Source of the DNA: Campylobacteraceae bacterium
Lineage (GTDB): Bacteria > Campylobacterota > Campylobacteria > Campylobacterales > Sulfurovaceae
NCBI GenBank assembly: GCA_026996165.1
Contig: JALWMP010000177.1
Coordinates: 1 to 32,286 of the forward strand
DNA: 32,286 bases
Reading direction: 5' to 3'
Part shown: piece by piece, positions 1 to 9,431 of the stretch
How positions within the stretch are numbered: position 1 is the stretch's first letter
Layout: each line of letters starts with the position of its first letter
The notes under the pieces: generated by a model
What the model was told of the DNA's origin: nothing
Database searches by the model: none
Seen by the model: only the letters and a program-made list of their open reading frames with translations
Made by a program: the position numbers and the translations under genes

Positions 1-1510
1 GTATTATCTTCATAAATAACTCTTTTGTAAATTTAATCTCTAAACAAAGTGCTTTTTTATAAATATTAAACTCAGGAGAGTATTTATATGATTTAATCAA
101 AAATGATTTACTATTAAATTTTACTTTTTCCAATATTTCACTTTTTGATACAGATGGATGAAAATGTAATCTAGCAATAGCATTTTGCTCATTGGTTAAA
201 TAGTCATCAATACAAATCACTTCATCTGAAAAAGTCCACTTTCTAGTATGTAAAATTGGTTTATATCCATTATGTGTAGCTTCTATAAAACTTTTATTCT
301 CTTTAATATCTATAATATTGGCTCTATCTCCTACTCTAAAAGCACCCCAAACTTCACTTTGATTTTGAGAATTAATATCTACTGTATTGTGAGCTAAAGT
401 AGAGCGTTCAATAGCTCGTCTATTGTTAGCCTCATAAGTACTTAGTCCCATATCTACAATAAAAGGTTTACCATTTATTCTAAGTTCAAAATTAAAGGTA
501 TCAGCATGTGCATGACCTGGAATATAACTCGCTCCTATCTCTCCCGCATCAACTATACACTCATAATTCTCTTTAGAAATTTTTCTATATCCACTCTCTT
601 TAAGTTCTACCTCTTTTCTCTCAATATTTAAACGTTTAGCATAATCAAATAGTTGGTTTGTTGTTGGAGCAATTTTATTGGTACTGTCATTAAAAAGAGG
701 AATATCACCATTTTTATAGCTAATACTCTCTAACCAACCTAACATTATTTGAGCTTTTGAAATAAGAAAGTTTAATAGGTCTTCCTCTTTCCAACTATTA
801 TTCTGAAGTAGATTAATAGAATCTAAAAGCCTAAAAAGCATAATCTGATGGTACATTGGACTAAGTTCAAAGTGTCCACCATCATTTAAAATCTGCTCCC
901 TTAACTCTTGTTCTAGGATTTTCTTAGCATTTTTATAGAGTACCTCATCTTGAAAATAGTAAGCTCCAAAGAGCAAAGAGAAACCATTCTCTAAAAGATG
1001 ATTTCCCAAAAGATGATACTCTAAATTGTCTAGTAAAATGTAGTATTGAGCATATAGTGAGTCATCTATCTTTTTATCTCTTATATTATAAAAAGAGAGA
1101 TACTTAATCCAATTAACTCCTCTTAAACTAATAGGAAAAGGCTCTAACCCATCTTTTATGGTATCTATTTTGTCTATAAAATCATATATTAAAGATATAT
1201 CATCTCTTGTAGATAAAAAATCAAAATATGTAAGGTTATATGTCCATAGTTTGCCATACTCGCTATAGTTCCAATCTATATCTTTAAATCTCTTAGATAG
1301 ATTTAAAAATCTAAACTCTCCATTAGAATAGGTAGAGTCAACTCTAATAGAGTTTTGTAATTTTAATATATTTGAGTTTGAATTTTTAAAGTAGATATAC
1401 TCTATTTTAAATTTTTTTCTAGCTCTATTTCTAATAAAATAGTAAAGCCTATAATAGATTTGAGTTGGCTTCAAAAATTTAACTGTATTGAAAAGTCTAA
1501 TGTAGTTCAT
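1..1510 (-). CDS. Heparinase II/III-family polysaccharide lyase, 3' end cut by window edge
   Basis: An open frame of 503 codons runs from an ATG at 1510 to base 1 with no stop, so the C-terminus lies outside. The N-terminus (TVKFLKPTQIYYRLYY, residues 9-24) resembles that of lyase-like proteins found in polysaccharide clusters. A helical domain follows, including NHLLENGFSLLFGAY (about 170-184) and ELSPMYHQ (215-222). A beta-sandwich domain begins near 310 with GHAHADTFNFEL (332-343) and AHNTV (373-377), the conserved histidine-rich motifs of the heparinase II/III C-terminal domain. The family cleaves uronic-acid-containing polysaccharides by beta-elimination. No signal peptide is evident, unlike the upstream gene. 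The start overlaps the end of the GH123-like gene by 14 bases, so the two are probably translationally coupled. Family assignment is firm; substrate is unknown. Confidence 0.88.
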   Translation of the reverse strand, partial: MNYIRLFNTVKFLKPTQIYYRLYYFIRNRARKKFKIEYIYFKNSNSNILKLQNSIRVDSTYSNGEFRFLNLSKRFKDIDWNYSEYGKLWTYNLTYFDFLSTRDDISLIYDFIDKIDTIKDGLEPFPISLRGVNWIKYLSFYNIRDKKIDDSLYAQYYILLDNLEYHLLGNHLLENGFSLLFGAYYFQDEVLYKNAKKILEQELREQILNDGGHFELSPMYHQIMLFRLLDSINLLQNNSWKEEDLLNFLISKAQIMLGWLESISYKNGDIPLFNDSTNKIAPTTNQLFDYAKRLNIERKEVELKESGYRKISKENYECIVDAGEIGASYIPGHAHADTFNFELRINGKPFIVDMGLSTYEANNRRAIERSTLAHNTVDINSQNQSEVWGAFRVGDRANIIDIKENKSFIEATHNGYKPILHTRKWTFSDEVICIDDYLTNEQNAIARLHFHPSVSKSEILEKVKFNSKSFLIKSYKYSPEFNIYKKALCLEIKFTKELFMKII

Positions 1511-4025
1511 CAATGCTCATCTCTCTATACTCTAATATTTTATTAATTATATCTTCTCTTAATTTATCTAAATCTCCATTGCAATCTATACTTTTTATCC
1601 AACTATCTAATTTAGAGGTATCTTTTCCTTTAGATTTTAATCTATCTCTTAGATTTTCTAATGTTGAAATATACCTTACATCAGTTATTGCCTCTCTAAA
1701 CCCTTCCCATTGAATAGTACCAATAATACCATCTGTAGTAGGATAGGTAAATGCCTCTTCTCTATAAGGTGATGGATACTTTACAAACTGGTCAAAATCA
1801 TTCCAAAAAGCTCCTCTATGTGCTTGATATGCCCAATTCATTGCACCATCAAAACCTTTTTTCCATAGTTTACAGCCAAAGTTTCTTCTATATATTTCAG
1901 GGTTTTCCACTCCTGCTTGTGGTGAAGCATAGACAAAAATCTCCTTACCTTGTTTATGCCAATTTTTAATTTGCTCTTGAGTATCTTTTTTTGTAATACC
2001 TTCAGCATAATTAAAAACATCTAAAGTGTTTCCTAAATATTTGTAGGTATATCCATATCCAGCAACAAATGTTTTTGCATGATTTTTATGTACTTTTTGC
2101 ATAAAAATTTTCTCTTTTTTTAACTCTTCAGCTGGGGCTTCATCTATTCCATAAACAAATAATGAATTTTTATCATAACCATATTTTGCTAATATCTTTT
2201 GATAGGCATTTATTTTTTTAGCTAAATCTGAAGCCATAACATTAAAGCCTAAAGTATAAAATCTATCTTTAGGTAATCCAACCTTTTCTCTTAAAATTAA
2301 AGTTTTTTCTAACTGTTCCAATTTTTCATAACTTGTAGGGTACATTACCCCATGAGCTTTCATATCTTTTAACTCTAACTCTTGCTGTTTTTCACTTTTA
2401 CTATAGGAGTCAAGAGGTTTTACTTTGCTATTTGTTAATTTTCCTGTATAGTATAAAGAGTAGCTCACTTTTGGGGCATCTAAAGTAAATGGTAAAACAT
2501 CTACTCTAATAGGAAAAGATAGAACAACCTCTTCTTTACTATTTTTAATTGTAAATTGTGATGTATAGACTCCCTCTTTTGTCCCTTTAGGTACATGAAC
2601 AATTCCCCATAACAATTTATGCCTCATTGCATCTAAAACAAATGGTTGTAGAGTTTTACTGTCGTTAAAAGTAATACTATCTTCTGGAGGAAATTTATCT
2701 AACGCATCAGATATTTTAATATACTTTATTGCATTATCTTTATTTTGTTTGACTCGTAAATAGTTACTCTTACTTTTATAGTCAACCTTTACAAGTGTTT
2801 CATCTTTTAGTAGTAGCTCTTGAGTTAAGTATTTTCCTGTTTTTAATGTACTGTTACGACCACTTTGATACCAAATTTTTGCAATATATACATCTAAATT
2901 ATCTTTGGAAAAACTGCCTTGCTCTCCTTTAAAATCAGAAAAGTCAACATGATATTTACCATACTTACTTCCTGCCTCTAACAAAACAGCTATTGATTTA
3001 TATTCATTCTCTGTCATTTTTAGATTAAAAGATTTAACTCTATCTAAAAGAGGTGTATTGTATCCATTTAATCTATAGTATTTCATAGCAGGTATCTTAT
3101 AGGCATTTATCTCTACAGAGGTATAGAGACTTTTTAATCGCCTTAAATAGAAGTCTAACTGTTCTACTTTTGATATTTTTAAAATTTTATTTTTAGCTAA
3201 AATATTATCAATCTCATTAAATATTGTCTCAATCTTTTTTTGATACTCTATCTTCTCTGTTGAGTTACTTTTGATATTACTCTTTTTAAGTAACTTTGAA
3301 TAGAGTATTTTCTTCTCTTTAATATCTCTTCTGACATTAGTAATATATTTTAACCAACTCTTTTTGGATTGAGTATTAAAATCAACTATTGGCATTATTT
3401 TTCCCTCAAGTCTTAAATTATCTAAATTGATTTCGTACTTTTGTTTTCCTCGCCCTTTAATCAATATAAGTACATTAGAGATAGTTCGTCCAAAACTATC
3501 TAGTTTTGCTTTATAGATATTTGATATAAAATAGTTAGCATGTTTAGTTGTAAGTAGTTTTCCTAAATCATCACTTTTAATAGTTGTCCATCTATTATAA
3601 TCTTTATAATTTAATTTATCAAAAGCATAAATTCCTGTACTAAGAGGACGATATTGTAGATTAAAACCAACCTGTATATTATTTGCACTATGTTTATCCA
3701 TTTTTACATCTATAGAAAAGCTTAATTTATTTTTAAGATTAGGTATTGGTTTTAAAGGAATTTCTAAATAGTAATACCACTCTTTTGTTGTATCAGAAAA
3801 GCCTTTAGAGTTAATAGTAAGTTTTAAGGAACTCTTACCTTCACTAAAACTTTTTTTATTAATACTATAAACAATATCAATATCTCTACTTCTATTTAAA
3901 TCTGTTGCCCAAAATTTAATAGGTATTGAGTTTTCATTTTCAAACATTTCAGTAAATAGATATTTATCACTATTTTCCATTGCATTTAAAGTCATAGTTA
4001 AAAAAACAATAAGAAACAAAATCAT
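1497..4025 (-). CDS. Secreted GH123-like (DUF4091) protein
   Basis: 842 residues. Residues 1-15 form a hydrophobic signal peptide with likely cleavage after LNA. Residues about 20-210 look like a carbohydrate-binding beta domain. Residues 215-310 are helical and lysine-rich, and 350-510 form another beta region. The C-terminal part (about 520-800) carries hallmarks of the DUF4091/glycoside hydrolase 123 catalytic domain: FVYGIDEAP with an adjacent Asp-Glu at 628-629, as in the GH123 catalytic pair, a GFDGAMNWAY segment (724-733), and TDGIIGTIQWEGFREAITD (764-782). GH123 enzymes are beta-N-acetylgalactosaminidases that use the substrate acetamido group; the actual substrate here is not established. 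The start has GGAG seven bases upstream of ATG. It lies between a glycosyltransferase and the lyase-like gene, which suggests turnover or trimming of the polymer made by the locus. Confidence 0.8.
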   Translation of the reverse strand: MILFLIVFLTMTLNAMENSDKYLFTEMFENENSIPIKFWATDLNRSRDIDIVYSINKKSFSEGKSSLKLTINSKGFSDTTKEWYYYLEIPLKPIPNLKNKLSFSIDVKMDKHSANNIQVGFNLQYRPLSTGIYAFDKLNYKDYNRWTTIKSDDLGKLLTTKHANYFISNIYKAKLDSFGRTISNVLILIKGRGKQKYEINLDNLRLEGKIMPIVDFNTQSKKSWLKYITNVRRDIKEKKILYSKLLKKSNIKSNSTEKIEYQKKIETIFNEIDNILAKNKILKISKVEQLDFYLRRLKSLYTSVEINAYKIPAMKYYRLNGYNTPLLDRVKSFNLKMTENEYKSIAVLLEAGSKYGKYHVDFSDFKGEQGSFSKDNLDVYIAKIWYQSGRNSTLKTGKYLTQELLLKDETLVKVDYKSKSNYLRVKQNKDNAIKYIKISDALDKFPPEDSITFNDSKTLQPFVLDAMRHKLLWGIVHVPKGTKEGVYTSQFTIKNSKEEVVLSFPIRVDVLPFTLDAPKVSYSLYYTGKLTNSKVKPLDSYSKSEKQQELELKDMKAHGVMYPTSYEKLEQLEKTLILREKVGLPKDRFYTLGFNVMASDLAKKINAYQKILAKYGYDKNSLFVYGIDEAPAEELKKEKIFMQKVHKNHAKTFVAGYGYTYKYLGNTLDVFNYAEGITKKDTQEQIKNWHKQGKEIFVYASPQAGVENPEIYRRNFGCKLWKKGFDGAMNWAYQAHRGAFWNDFDQFVKYPSPYREEAFTYPTTDGIIGTIQWEGFREAITDVRYISTLENLRDRLKSKGKDTSKLDSWIKSIDCNGDLDKLREDIINKILEYREMSIDELH

Positions 4026-4029
4026 ATCT

Positions 4030-5076
4030 TTACTCCCTTTTATTATCTATTTGCAGAGTCTCCAAAAACTTAATAGTCTGCCTATCTGAATCAAAAAGTG
4101 AAAACTTCTCTTTAGCTCTTTTTGACATCTCCTTATAATTATCTTTATTGATAGAGAGTACAGCATTTAAAAGTTGCTCTACATTTTTAGGTTCTACTAT
4201 AACTCCTGTCTTGCCATTATCTACAATCTCACTTAATCCAGTTAAGTTAGTAACAATAACAGGTATACCTACAGAGTAACTCTCAATAACAATTCCTGGG
4301 TATCCCTCTCCTTTATAATAGGTTGGTAGTAACAGTACATCATACTTTTGTAAAGTGCTTAACACTTGATTAGAAGTTAATGCGCCACAGTAGTTTACAG
4401 AAGAGTTTTGAAAATAGTCTTCTGTGTATCTCTCATCTTTAATAGGACCATATAAATCTATAGTATATCCATCAGGCAAATCTCTTGCCATCTCTATAAT
4501 TTCATCAACTCCCTTCTCTTTAAATATTTGACTAATAAAGACAAACCTTTTTCTAAAAAGTTTAGGATAATATCTCTCTTTTGGTACTCTTCTTACATTT
4601 GGAAACCAGTGAGTATTTGAGTTTATAGATTTAAAACTATTGACTATATTTTTCATTTCAAAAAATAGAAAATCAATATGTTTAAAGATATATAGACGAA
4701 TTCTCTTCTCTAAACCTGTTGAAGAGGAGTAGACTCTCCAAGCCTCACCACCAAACTTTCTTAAACTAGTATTAATATTTAATATCTTAGCCATTACAAT
4801 AATAAAAGGTGCAAAAAATATATAGTCTCTTGAACTGTGCAAAGAGATATGTTTTACTTGAAAACTTTTAAAAAAAATAGATACAAAAATAGCTAAATAG
4901 GCAATAAGAGTATTACTATAGTTTTTTTTATTGCTATCAATAAGTATATAGTCAACTCTCTTTTCGTTAAACTCCTCTAAGAGATTATTAAACAGAACAA
5001 TAGCCCCACCTGTTTTAGTAGAGTCTTTTCTATTTACACATGGTCCAATTAACAATATATCATGTCTACTTTTCAT
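4030..5076 (-). CDS. Glycosyltransferase family 4 protein
   Basis: 348 residues with a GT-B two-domain layout. The acceptor-binding half has a short Gly-Gly segment (TKTGGAIVLF, 21-30). In the nucleotide-sugar half, ISQIFKEKGVDEII (181-194) and KGEGYPGIVIESY (255-267) contain the E-x7-E motif (Glu257, Glu265) typical of retaining GT4 enzymes. It probably adds one sugar to the lipid-linked repeat unit at the cytoplasmic face of the inner membrane. AAGGA precedes the ATG. The gap to the previous gene in the operon is 15 bases and to the next one only 4. Donor and acceptor sugars cannot be read from sequence. Confidence 0.88.
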   Translation of the reverse strand: MKSRHDILLIGPCVNRKDSTKTGGAIVLFNNLLEEFNEKRVDYILIDSNKKNYSNTLIAYLAIFVSIFFKSFQVKHISLHSSRDYIFFAPFIIVMAKILNINTSLRKFGGEAWRVYSSSTGLEKRIRLYIFKHIDFLFFEMKNIVNSFKSINSNTHWFPNVRRVPKERYYPKLFRKRFVFISQIFKEKGVDEIIEMARDLPDGYTIDLYGPIKDERYTEDYFQNSSVNYCGALTSNQVLSTLQKYDVLLLPTYYKGEGYPGIVIESYSVGIPVIVTNLTGLSEIVDNGKTGVIVEPKNVEQLLNAVLSINKDNYKEMSKRAKEKFSLFDSDRQTIKFLETLQIDNKRE

Positions 5077-5091
5077 AACTATTTTCCTTTT

Positions 5092-6156
5092 TTATATTGC
5101 AAATATATCTCTATTTAGTAAAATACTCTCATTAATAAACCCTCTACTTCCAGATAAATTTTTAAAATTTAAAATTGCATTTGCCAACTGTTCAATATTT
5201 TCAACATCAACCAAAAATCCATTTTCACCATCTTTAATAAGCTCTTCCATAAAAGGTATACATCTTGTTGCTACTACTGGTTTTTTTAAATAGAGATTCT
5301 CTAAAACTGTATTTGGTAACCCCTCTCTTCTTGATGATAGAACAAATAGGTCACAATGCTTATAAAAACTATATGGATTCTCTTGAAAACCTAAAAACTT
5401 AACTACATCATACAAACTATGCTCTTTTATAATCTCTTGATACTTATCCATCTCATTTGCATTGTCTGCACCAATAATATAGAGTCTATATTTTGAATCT
5501 TTTTGATAGACTTTAGAAAAAGCCTTTAATAAAATATCATACCCTTTCTCATGACTTAGTCGACCTGAAGCAACAATATTAATATAGTTTTTATCAAATA
5601 GACTCACAGTTGAACTACTCTTTTTATCAATCATTTTTGTATCTAATGGATTAATAAATACCTCTATTTTATTTTTATTGATACCATGATATTTGCAAAT
5701 CTCATCTCTCATCTCTGGTGTTTGAGCAATTATCAAATCTGCTTTTTTTAAAGCCATATCTAACAATATCTTAAAAGGTCTACTCATCTCATTGTATTTA
5801 AAAACTAACTTAGGTGAACTTGGCATTCTAAGTATTGTTTTAGGTTTTTTAATAAGGGTTTTTAAACTAAAATATAGGGCAATATGAGTTCTATAGAGTG
5901 AAGAAAAAACAATATCTGGAGCAATCTCTTTAATCTTTTTTCTCAATTTAAACAAAGAGTAGATTGTTCGTGCAGAATCTAAATTATGCACATAAATATC
6001 TTGAGGTAAAAGATGTAATGCCTCTCCCTCCATAATACCCAACACCAAATGAAGCTCATATTTTTCTCGATTTAATCGGTTTAAAATATTTATACTTACT
6101 CTCTCAGCACCACCTCCACATAGATTAGGGAGATAAAACATAATTTTTCTCTTCAT
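5092..6156 (-). CDS. Glycosyltransferase family 4 protein
   Basis: 354 residues, GT-B fold. The N-terminal loop NLCGGGAERV (11-20) is the usual GT4 acceptor-side glycine loop. ASGRLSHEKGYDILLKAF (196-213) contains the conserved Arg and Lys that bind the donor phosphates, and EGLPNTVLE (278-286) is the E-x7-E motif. It ends soon after the final helix region (residue 354), slightly short at the C-terminus but without sign of a break. It begins 3 bases after the stop of the membrane-protein gene, so it is certainly co-transcribed. Role: a cytoplasmic-face sugar transferase of the repeat unit; linkage unknown. Confidence 0.88.
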   Translation of the reverse strand: MKRKIMFYLPNLCGGGAERVSINILNRLNREKYELHLVLGIMEGEALHLLPQDIYVHNLDSARTIYSLFKLRKKIKEIAPDIVFSSLYRTHIALYFSLKTLIKKPKTILRMPSSPKLVFKYNEMSRPFKILLDMALKKADLIIAQTPEMRDEICKYHGINKNKIEVFINPLDTKMIDKKSSSTVSLFDKNYINIVASGRLSHEKGYDILLKAFSKVYQKDSKYRLYIIGADNANEMDKYQEIIKEHSLYDVVKFLGFQENPYSFYKHCDLFVLSSRREGLPNTVLENLYLKKPVVATRCIPFMEELIKDGENGFLVDVENIEQLANAILNFKNLSGSRGFINESILLNRDIFAI

Positions 6157-6159
6157 AGC

Positions 6160-7557
6160 TTAAATCTTCATATAATTAAAAATTAATACAAGAGCAACAT
6201 AAAGCATTAACATCGTCACCCAAACTTTTGTTCGTTCAGAAACTGTCATTTTTAAATAACTAAAGACCATAATTAAATATAAAATAGGATAAACAACAGC
6301 TTGTCTTCTTTGATTAAACTCAATAACAGATACTAGAACTAAATAAACAATAGAGAATATAAACATTATATTAATTTTTAAATCTAAATCATATAAAATT
6401 TTCTTAACAAATATTCCATATAGTAAGAAACCCCACCCAAAAAACCATGCAATACCTGCTAAAAGATAGGTAAAACTAAAAAATCCATTTTTTGAAGTAA
6501 AGATAAGAGATGGAGGAAAAGGCTGTATCTGCCCAAAACCTAAAAGAGCAATATAGTTTAACCCAAATGGCAATTTAGCTACTTTTGCTCCCATAGAACC
6601 TGCTGGTGCTGACTCTGCTATTCTCTCTGATGAACTCTGAAAAATCATATTAAACATATTGATTAATTCATTAGAACTTAAGACAACTATTGTACCTAAT
6701 ATTAGCAAACCAAATACAAATAAAATTTTTAAATATCTATTTTTAATAAAAGTATCTACAAAATGGAAAAAATAGACTGAGGTAAATCCAATCATAAACA
6801 CACCTGTCTCTAAACGTAAAGTATATGAGAAGAAAGAGACAAAGATTAAAATTAGTAAATTTTTAAATGATAGTTTCTCTAAAATAATATAAAATGTAAT
6901 AATAAACATTAATCCGACATGAACATCACGTAGTAAGAGACCAGACAGATAAGGAACAAAAGAGAAAAACCCATAAATAATTGCTACCATAAAAGAGATT
7001 TTTTCAGAAAAGTATAGTCTACTTATAGAGTACATAACAGAAGGAATCAATGCAGCAATCATAACTACACCTATTTTTTGAACCAACATAGTTACCTCTC
7101 CTCCCAACATATCTGAGAGTAGTTCTAAATAGACATAAAAGTTAATAGCTCCATAAACCTCTTGATATATAAAAATATTTTTAGTATCAAAAAGACTGAA
7201 ACCATTCTCTTTAAATTTATGGAAAATATCTTGTGTAGCTAAAAAAAATACCTCATCATCTCCTTCTATATAAGGATTTTGCACATTATAAACCTCTATA
7301 TACAAAAAATGTATTATAAAGGCATAAGCTAAATAGACAATAAAAAATATTAAAAATATATCAATAGCATTTTTAATATTTTCAACTCTATTTAACAAAG
7401 TAATAACCACAATACCAAAAAGCATACAGATTAAAGATAATGGTGCAATAGACTCATTATGGTCTAATACCCCTCCTATAAAACCTACAATAACTGTAAA
7501 AAATATAATCCAAGCGATATTATAGTTATCTAGTATCTTTTTAGACTCTTCTATCAT
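6160..7557 (-). CDS. Polytopic membrane protein, candidate polysaccharide polymerase or GT-C transferase
   Basis: 465 residues with about 10-12 hydrophobic segments spread over the whole length. An early non-membrane loop carries an acidic cluster (EGDDEVFF, 98-105), and basic/acidic residues sit at a membrane boundary (LLLRDVHVG, about 207-215). Wzy-type polymerases are poorly conserved in sequence and are usually recognised by topology and position. Acidic loops of this kind are also seen in GT-C (lipid-donor) glycosyltransferases. No other gene in the locus could be the polymerase, so Wzy is a reasonable inference rather than an observation. It lies 5 bases after asnB and 3 bases before a GT4 gene. 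Confidence 0.55.
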   Translation of the reverse strand: MIEESKKILDNYNIAWIIFFTVIVGFIGGVLDHNESIAPLSLICMLFGIVVITLLNRVENIKNAIDIFLIFFIVYLAYAFIIHFLYIEVYNVQNPYIEGDDEVFFLATQDIFHKFKENGFSLFDTKNIFIYQEVYGAINFYVYLELLSDMLGGEVTMLVQKIGVVMIAALIPSVMYSISRLYFSEKISFMVAIIYGFFSFVPYLSGLLLRDVHVGLMFIITFYIILEKLSFKNLLILIFVSFFSYTLRLETGVFMIGFTSVYFFHFVDTFIKNRYLKILFVFGLLILGTIVVLSSNELINMFNMIFQSSSERIAESAPAGSMGAKVAKLPFGLNYIALLGFGQIQPFPPSLIFTSKNGFFSFTYLLAGIAWFFGWGFLLYGIFVKKILYDLDLKINIMFIFSIVYLVLVSVIEFNQRRQAVVYPILYLIMVFSYLKMTVSERTKVWVTMLMLYVALVLIFNYMKI

Positions 7558-7562
7558 CTCTT

Positions 7563-9431
7563 TTACCCTATTGTATGGTTGTTTATATACTTTTTATACC
7601 ACATTTGAAAAACCAAAACAAACCAAAGTGTATTTACATTTTTACTGCTTAATCTATTGTACTCTTCTATAACATGCTCTGTATTTAATAAGCAATGCCT
7701 ATTGAGTTCCTCTTTATTTAAGTTTTTCTTGAATAAATCTTTCAACTCTGAGTTAAACCACTCAAATATAGGTATTCCAAACCCCTGTTTTGGACGCTCT
7801 ATCATCTCTCTTGGAATATATCTTTCCAAAACTTTTTTTAAAAGATATTTGCTATCGCCATTTTTATATTTTAACTCAAATGGAACTTGTGCCATAAACT
7901 CTGCAATTTTATGGTCAAGTAGTGGTTCTCGTCCCTCTATTGAGAGATTCATTGTAGCTCTGTCAACTTTAGTTAAAATATCATCTACCATATAACGATG
8001 GTAGTCCCAAAGCATCATACCTTGCATAGGATTCTCTTTTAATCCAATATCAAAACTCTTCTGAGATACCTTTTTTTGATAACTTAAAAGATTATCTACT
8101 TCAAAACTTGTTAAAGAGCAATATACCTCTTGCCAAGTATTATTTTTTACAATTTTATGAACTAATTTAATTTTAAAAGCTAAATTACTGTTTTTAATTA
8201 CTTTGTCAATATTTTTATCACCAATCAAATCTAAAATTAAATTTAAACTTTTTCTTAAAATCTTGGGAATTTTAAAGAGCTTACTACCAATATTCTCTAT
8301 AGTCCAATAGCGACTATAACCACAAAAAATTTCATCTCCTCCATCAGCACTTAAAACAACTTTAACACCTGAAGCTTTAGCTATTTGGGAGACTAATGTT
8401 GTTGGAATTCCACTACTATCTCCAAATGGTTCATCATAAATATCAACAAATCTATCTAAAATAACTTTAGCCTCATCAGCACTTAAATATTTTTCTATAT
8501 GTTTTGTTCCAATATAGTTTGCCACCTCTTTAGCATACTGGGCTTCATTATATTTTGCTTCATTAAATCCAATAGTAAATGTATGAATATTTCCATAATG
8601 TTTTTGAAGTATAGCAGCTACAATAGAGCTATCTACCCCTCCACTCAAAAAGACCCCTACAGGCACATCTGATACCATTCTATATTTAAAAGCCTCTATT
8701 AAAATAGCCTCTAACTCATCAACAAGCTCCTCTTCACTCTTTTGAAACTTTGGTAGTTTGAAAAATGGTAAAATAGACCAATACTCCTCTATTTTTAAGG
8801 AGTTTGTTTTAGTATTAAATGTCAAATAGTTTCCAGCAGGTACTCTATTGCAATTTTCAAAAATTGACAAGTTAGAAGAGATATATCCAAATTTAAAATA
8901 CTCATAGAGTGCTTCTTTATTGATTATTAGATTTTTATCCTCTTTAAAGTACTCCATAATTGGTCGAAGTTCACTACCAAATACAAACTCTTCTCCATCA
9001 AAATAGTAGTAGAGTGGTTTAACCCCTACTCTATCTCGAATTAATGTTAGCTCAGATGTCTGTTTATTGTAAATAACAATAGCAAACATTCCTCTAAACT
9101 TATCAACTGATTTAATACCCCACTTATGATACGCTTTTAAGATAACCTCACTATCTGTATTTGAATCAAAAGTATAGTTATAGGTAATTAACTCATCTCT
9201 AATCTCTTTATAGTTATAAACCTCACCATTATAGACCATAATAAAATCTTCATAATCCATTGGCTGATGTCCATGACTACTTAAATCAAGAATAGATAAT
9301 CTTAGATGTCCCAAAGAGAGTGCTTCGCTCTCATATTGCCCATTATCATCTGGACCTCTATGATTGATTGAAGCCATCATACGCTCTAACTTTTTACTAT
9401 TTTTCCCTGAAAAACCTACTACACCACACAT
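7563..9431 (-). CDS. asnB: Glutamine-hydrolysing asparagine synthase-type amidotransferase
   Basis: 622 residues, full length for the AsnB family. The N-terminal Ntn glutaminase domain begins with Met-Cys (Cys2 nucleophile after Met removal), followed by HRGPDDNG (24-31), RLSILDL (44-50) and NGEVYN (68-73). The synthetase domain has the ATP pyrophosphatase loop SGGVDSS (263-269) and SADGGDE (361-367). All expected catalytic motifs are present. Free-standing AsnB makes asparagine. Homologues inside surface-polysaccharide clusters are proposed to convert a hexuronic acid carboxylate to an amide, for example WbtH-type proteins of Francisella O-antigen. Its position among glycosyltransferases in a locus that also encodes WecB/WecC favours the second role. 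The start shares one base with the preceding gene's stop (TAATG). Confidence 0.9.
   Translation of the reverse strand: MCGVVGFSGKNSKKLERMMASINHRGPDDNGQYESEALSLGHLRLSILDLSSHGHQPMDYEDFIMVYNGEVYNYKEIRDELITYNYTFDSNTDSEVILKAYHKWGIKSVDKFRGMFAIVIYNKQTSELTLIRDRVGVKPLYYYFDGEEFVFGSELRPIMEYFKEDKNLIINKEALYEYFKFGYISSNLSIFENCNRVPAGNYLTFNTKTNSLKIEEYWSILPFFKLPKFQKSEEELVDELEAILIEAFKYRMVSDVPVGVFLSGGVDSSIVAAILQKHYGNIHTFTIGFNEAKYNEAQYAKEVANYIGTKHIEKYLSADEAKVILDRFVDIYDEPFGDSSGIPTTLVSQIAKASGVKVVLSADGGDEIFCGYSRYWTIENIGSKLFKIPKILRKSLNLILDLIGDKNIDKVIKNSNLAFKIKLVHKIVKNNTWQEVYCSLTSFEVDNLLSYQKKVSQKSFDIGLKENPMQGMMLWDYHRYMVDDILTKVDRATMNLSIEGREPLLDHKIAEFMAQVPFELKYKNGDSKYLLKKVLERYIPREMIERPKQGFGIPIFEWFNSELKDLFKKNLNKEELNRHCLLNTEHVIEEYNRLSSKNVNTLWFVLVFQMWYKKYINNHTIG

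Noticed and set aside
7657-7995. 112-codon plus-strand open frame inside asnB
   Set aside because: The minus frame encodes conserved AsnB C-terminal sequence here; the plus frame is low-complexity and lacks a ribosome site.
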